From positions 18,150,144 through 18,214,143 of the forward strand of contig CP099849.1 in NCBI GenBank assembly GCA_030062745.1: a stretch of DNA of 64,000 nucleotides, given 5' to 3'. How positions within the stretch are numbered: the first letter of the stretch is position 1; every line of letters begins with the position of its first letter. This stretch comes from Capitulum mitella. Lineage: Eukaryota > Arthropoda > Thecostraca > Pollicipedomorpha > Pollicipedidae. A program made the translations under genes and the position numbers. Shown here one piece after another: positions 60,180-64,000 of this stretch. Below the pieces are notes generated by a model that made no database searches, had not been told where the DNA came from, and was given only the letters and a program-made list of their open reading frames with translations.

Positions 60180-61290
60180 ATTTAAGTCCACAGGAATTCA
60201 GAAAATCCGGAGGAATTCCAACTTCTCATCTGAAACTGTCAGCCAAGTCCAAACAAACACGGCAGGTACCATAAGTTTGACGCCTAAGGCTCTTGTACCA
60301 TAATCCTGGTGGAAGAGGTTCCAACTCGATGGTGCCTGCCGTGCGTGCCTCTTGGTTGAGCGAATGGTGGCCTTGAAGCGCCCAATCCTAATCTACCTGT
60401 CCAGTCACAGCGAACTGCCAACGATTACTGCCAGTGAATGACAGGTAAGCGAACGGTCCATCTACCCGCCTAAACCTTTCTTTGATCTAGCAAAAGAGCT
60501 GAGCTCTGAGACTTCCAGTCTCTCGACTGCGGTCCCGAGGATCGTACACTGGATCTGTTCTCGCTAAAGATCGCGCAAAATGACAACGGCGTTCGAACCA
60601 CGCGTGAAACGCTGCTGGAAGCTTGGGATGAGTGAGTATGGGTGCATTTCTTGTGCTCGTCGGGCGGCCAAAAGGCCGCAAACGTTTTTGAAACAACGGT
60701 ACTGCGTGATTGATACTTCTGTCGCACCCAGATACGAAACGAGGTTCTTCAGAAACGCGGAAGATACAGAGCAAGCCAAGGCACTTCTTTTGGGAGAACT
60801 GCTGCGTGATTGCCAGCGCGATGATCCGGCCAACAAAACGTGTGATGCACACGAAAAATCTTAGTAAGCCACAGCAGCTCATGCAAGTCAAGCATTCCGC
60901 CAGATATGGATGATGGAGCCGACCTATTCAGAGCGTGCTCCGATGAGATCGCCTATCATGACGACGCAGGGCCCACCTCTCCTAAACGAAGGCGATTTCA
61001 GAACGAAACGGAACGGGCGCGGAGACTCTCTGAAGCTGCAGAGGAAGTGGGACTCTTCGTGGCCATGCCAATAGCGTCCAGAAAAGCTGATCCTCTGGAC
61101 TGGTGGAGAAAAGCGGTGAATTCTACGTTGCTCCGCGAGCTTCCCCGCAAGCTTCTCATCACGCCATCCTCATCGTGCTGAGAAGCTTGAATTCTGAGAG
61201 AAGCCCATATTCTGAGAGGATGTTCTCAGAATATGGGATCATCTTTGAAGCGGAGACAAACCGACGCCTTCCAACGAGAGGAGAGAAGTA
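60180..61290 (+). pseudogene. Decayed hAT-superfamily (zBED-like) transposase
   Basis: Fragments in order and on one strand follow the C-terminal half of hAT transposases. The first is a TRWNST-like region near 60311 (WKRFQLDG), continuing LVERMVALKRPI and, after an in-frame TGA at the usual EW position (about 60435), PKPFFDLAKELSSETSSLST. Next comes APRYETRFFRNAEDTEQAKALL (60727-60792; the family has LDPRYK..FF), and then the dimerisation domain: DPLDWWRKAVNSTLL and LPRKLLITPSSS (about 61091-61176). After a frame break it ends SERMFSEYGIIFEAETNRRLP (61215-61275). Stops and frameshifts show it is dead. The N-terminal zinc finger and first catalytic Asp region are not visible. A hAT-like terminus follows at 61577. 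Confidence 0.75.
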
Positions 61291-61529
61291 GCTGTTTGTG
61301 CACCGCAGCGTCTGCACGTCCTCTCCCAGAAGTGTTGGATTCCATGCCGAATTTGTGATTCGTTCTTTATATCAAATCTAAGGTACCTAAAAGTATGGCT
61401 GATATGCAACATGATCACCGGCGCAGCCAAGGGGCCTTGCCCCCTCTCCTTAGGTCTGCGTTTTTTGTGAAAACCGTTGCACATCGGCTTCCCAGCAGGC
61501 AGTGTTCGTATGATTTCAGTTCGCACTGA

Positions 61530-61577
61530 GCTCCGCCCTCCCCCCCCTCCCCAAGAAAATCCTACCTACGCCCCTGA
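61530..61577 (-). mobile_element. hAT-like terminal inverted repeat end
   Basis: Read on the minus strand from 61577 the sequence begins CAGGGGCGTAGGTAGGATT and runs into a G-rich tract. CAGGGGCG starts are typical of hAT termini. It sits about 290 bases beyond the end of the transposase relic, in the right orientation to be its 3' end. I found no matching left end close upstream, so the element is probably truncated or the pairing is wrong. Confidence 0.5.
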
Positions 61578-61854
61578 ATATGATGACATACAATCGCACA
61601 AGAATCGCTGTTTTTTGTAAAGTTGAGTGACGGATATACTCAAGTCGAATATCGCAATCAGCTGAGCCAGTCAACGTAATCAAACACAATCCTTTTGGTA
61701 CTCTTTTAAATGACCAGTCATTCATTGACTTGATGCGGCCGGCACGCTGAACTCGCCTAGCTAAGGCTATCACAGTAACTCGGGCTGGCTTCGGAAGGCT
61801 GTGCTCGTCTCGTAAACGTGAGCTGTGGTGCAAACGAAACAAAATCTAATTCCG

Positions 61855-61985
61855 GTGTCCGGCCGGATAACACGAATTATCCGGTCAGATAACTAAATGG
61901 AACTGGATAGAAGAAATAACTGGATAACCGGATAGAAAAAATTCTCTATCCGACCGGATTATCCGGCCAGATAATTCATCCCGTG
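61855..61985. repeat. ATTATCCGG palindromic repeat cluster
   Basis: CCGGATAA and TTATCCGG occur repeatedly in both orientations within 130 bases, for instance GGCCGGATAAC at 61861 and GGATTATCCGGCC at 61956. The arrangement is that of a short foldback MITE or its subterminal repeats. It lies 280 bases beyond the hAT terminus and could be unrelated to it. Confidence 0.45.
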
Positions 61986-63254
61986 CGCCTCTACTCCTGA
62001 CAATGACCCCCGGCCAAACTGCTGAGTCTAATATTCCCTTTGATTTGTGACTGATTTGTACAACGATACAGTGTCTTCGGGTATACTGAAGGCCATTTAT
62101 TAGTTGAATATATACATGACTGGGCACAACCGTGGTGTGGTCCTGGGTAATATAAACTAGCATAGTATGGTCTTCTTGGTAACCATAGTCACGTGCCTGA
62201 ACCATGACCATAGCTAGCTTAATCATAGTTTTAAACCCAGCTGTCATTCTCAGATGGGGTGAAGCACTGTTACAGGCAAAAAATCAAATTAAGCACTACC
62301 TGAAACAAGTTCGCGGCTCGGCGCCACTGACACAGGCGAGTTGCCTCACGCAGACACTTGCAGTTGCGCACAGTTAGTTCATGTACTGTTTGCGTATTTG
62401 TTTCTTTCTTTGCTTGTTTGTGAGTTAGGTCACAGCCTCTTGGGCTCAGGTGTCCAAAGTCGTATGTCAAGTCATGTGTACCGCCAGGCGTCAGTCAGTC
62501 GTCTGTTTTATTTCGTATACTGAAATGACACTCAATAATCGCATTGTTTGATGCGCTAAAATCGGTATCAGTTGGCGCGCTGCAGGTTTGAAATGGTAAC
62601 CATGTGAGGCCTGCTTCATTAAGGATTTTTCTCCTTGGCCCCCGAATAAGAGCAGGTGCCATTCATCAGAGGAACATTCATTAATTTTCCGAAAATAATG
62701 GACCAGTTGCGCTGTCATCGGTGGTCTGCTTCCTTTAGAACTGTGTTCTGTCATTTTGACAAGAAACTTTGATGAGAATAATCAAACGTAAAAAGTGCAC
62801 ATAAAACCCAGCACTAAGGGTGAGGCGGTGCCTTATGTCCTTCAATGGAAGAACCGCCACTGCTTGTCCACGCTTATTATATTTTCGCACGCATCCGTCA
62901 ATGGTTTCCAGAATCTGCGAGCCGGACGATAATGCGCGCTGTTGTGTCCACGGCAGTCGGATAGTTGGCGCAATCTTGGGCCCGGCGCGAGGCCGATATT
63001 TGGCTGGAGCCGTACTGTGGTGGCCCGGCCTGGGTCATCCCACCGCCACAGGGCAGGCCCGCGTGGCCGCGTGGTGTGCGCGGAGCGGCCGGGGATTGAT
63101 GAGTGCACCGCAGACTGAGGCGGTCGTGTCAAGAGCTGGAGACCGCAATGGCAGCGACATGAAGCCCGATGAGACGCACCAACACTGGCGTGACACCCGT
63201 GTCGCCCTCTGCGGATCCCCCGATCTCACGAGGCTCTCCTCTCGAGAGGGTGGA
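61986..63254. other. No supported gene
   Basis: Unique-looking sequence without recognised motifs, grading into the decayed left part of the 54-bp array. Confidence 0.35.
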
Positions 63255-63695
63255 CCGCAGAACACTGACGATACTACATATCCATGGCTTAGGCTTTCGT
63301 CCCTCGGCTTTCCTGCTAGTAGAAATCCGAGCACTGATGGTGCTACGCATCCAAGGAGCCTCCTGCCAGGCAATCAAAACACAGAATACTGATGGCTACA
63401 CATCCACGGCTCGGCCGCTACACATCCGTAGCTCCCCTGCCAGGCGGGCGGAACACAGAGCACTGCTGGTGCTACACATCCGCGGCTCCCCTGCCAGGCG
63501 AGCAGAATGCAGAGCACTACTGGTGCTACACATCCGCGGCTCCCTTGCCAGGCGGGCAGAGCACAGAGCACTGCTGGTGCTACACATCCACGGCTCCCCT
63601 GCCAGGCGGGCGGAACACAGAGCACTGCTGGTGCTACACATCCGCGGCTCCCCTGCCAGGCGAGCAGAATGCAGAGCACCGCTGGCACCGCCCGT
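63255..63695 (+). repeat. 54-bp minisatellite downstream of the ODAD4-like exon
   Basis: GCTACACATC recurs at 63471, 63525, 63579 and 63633, exactly 54 bases apart, with CGGCTCCCCTGCCAGGCGAG and CAGAGCACTGCTGGT in each unit. Left of 63420 the units are older and degenerate. Because 54 is divisible by three, all six frames stay open. Confidence 0.92.
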
Positions 63696-63730
63696 CAACG
63701 CCGCAGCTGCTCTCCAGGCGCGGCCTCTCA

Positions 63731-63882
63731 GGCGAGCTGGCGGCGTATCTCTGTCTCGCAGAGTCGCACCCCCGCGGCGAACCGCGGCTCGGCCGGCGAC
63801 CGGCGGCGGCCGCGGTGGTAGCGCAGCAACGCCAGCTCCAGCTCGCCGGCTCCCAGCATGGCGTCCGCCTCCAGCAGCCGCG
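63731..63882 (-). CDS. ODAD4: Single exon of ODAD4/TTC25 (outer dynein arm docking complex subunit 4), partial
   Basis: The exon starts after CCCGCAG at 63883 with two bases of a split codon, then 50 codons that read RLLEADAMLGAGELELALLRY, HRGRRRSPAEPRF and AAGVRLCETEI. This matches the TPR block of ODAD4/TTC25, which has GDFEFALVFYHRG followed by a basic residue run, RPDxxF and a GIQKxxEAI helix. The protein docks outer dynein arms onto ciliary or sperm-tail doublets. The frame ends in TGA (63730-63728). No GT donor lies between the end of homology and that stop; the only GT, at GGG|GTGCGA, would remove conserved residues. The exon may therefore be broken, misassembled or the end of a truncated copy. 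A 29-bp repeat lies in the intron upstream and a 54-bp array lies downstream. The family call comes from recalled sequence, not a search. Confidence 0.6.
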
Positions 63883-63923
63883 CTGCGGGCATAGGGCCGA
63901 CCCCGCTGCAGCTGTTCGTAAAA

Positions 63924-64000
63924 AGCTGACCCCAATGGATCTGTGGGCACGGAGCTGACCCCGGTGGAACTGTGAGCACGGAGCGGACACCGTTGGAGCT
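63924..64000 (+). repeat. 29-bp tandem repeat running off the window edge
   Basis: AGCTGACCCCAATGGATCTG at 63924 and AGCTGACCCCGGTGGAACTG at 63953 are followed by AGCGGACACCGTTGGAGCT at 63982. It lies in the intron directly upstream of the ODAD4-like exon. Confidence 0.88.

Noticed and set aside
63169-63958. Long plus- and minus-strand frames (up to 241 codons)
   Set aside because: They stay open because the 54-bp repeat unit is a multiple of three; only the minus-strand exon at 63882-63731 has independent support.

Overview
The window reads as nuclear DNA of an invertebrate animal. It has sparse, intron-split coding sequence with GT-AG introns, abundant minisatellites and microsatellites, and several DNA-transposon families. 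GC-rich, alanine-rich exons, an axonemal (outer dynein arm docking) exon and a short ATP6AP2 suggest a protostome, possibly a crustacean such as a barnacle; that placement is a low-confidence inference. Prokaryotic features (operons, Shine-Dalgarno sites, CRISPR) are absent.

Only one gene can be read from end to end. It is a minus-strand ATP6AP2 (V-ATPase accessory subunit 2 / renin receptor), with coding exons at 51908-51857, 51059-50932, 50399-50178, 49819-49360 and 49177-49098. A non-coding first exon ends at 52733. All junctions keep the frame and give 313 codons with a signal peptide, a furin-type RxxR site, one C-terminal membrane helix and a KKxx tail. Its 5' part (50418-52527) holds a single CpG in 2.1 kb, while its 3' exons are CpG-rich; this is a likely trace of germline gene-body methylation. 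At the right edge one minus-strand exon (63882-63731) matches ODAD4/TTC25, squeezed between two minisatellites and without a visible splice donor.

Most of what else can be recognised is repeats. Four full copies of a ~1.1-1.2 kb piggyBac-type MITE (TTAA target, TTAACCCTATTCCCGG ends) lie at 2.5, 14.6, 45.3 and 54.6 kb. Two divergent partial copies are nested inside a 2.1 kb terminal-inverted-repeat element at 24-26 kb. A composite repeat (R1) occurs at 10.6-12.1 kb and 44.2-47.5 kb; the second copy carries a MITE and the first preserves the empty TTAA site. A decayed hAT transposase lies at 60.2-61.3 kb, with a hAT-like terminus at 61.58 kb. A tRNA-derived SINE head lies at 42.4 kb. Tandem arrays occur at 5.4, 13.6, 19.4, 22.2, 27, 29.5-29.9, 32, 36, 40, 56.3 and 63 kb. 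Two T-rich blocks (15.2-15.5 kb and 41.0-41.15 kb) look like consensus errors. The remaining intervals carry many short overlapping open frames on both strands that I could not support as genes.
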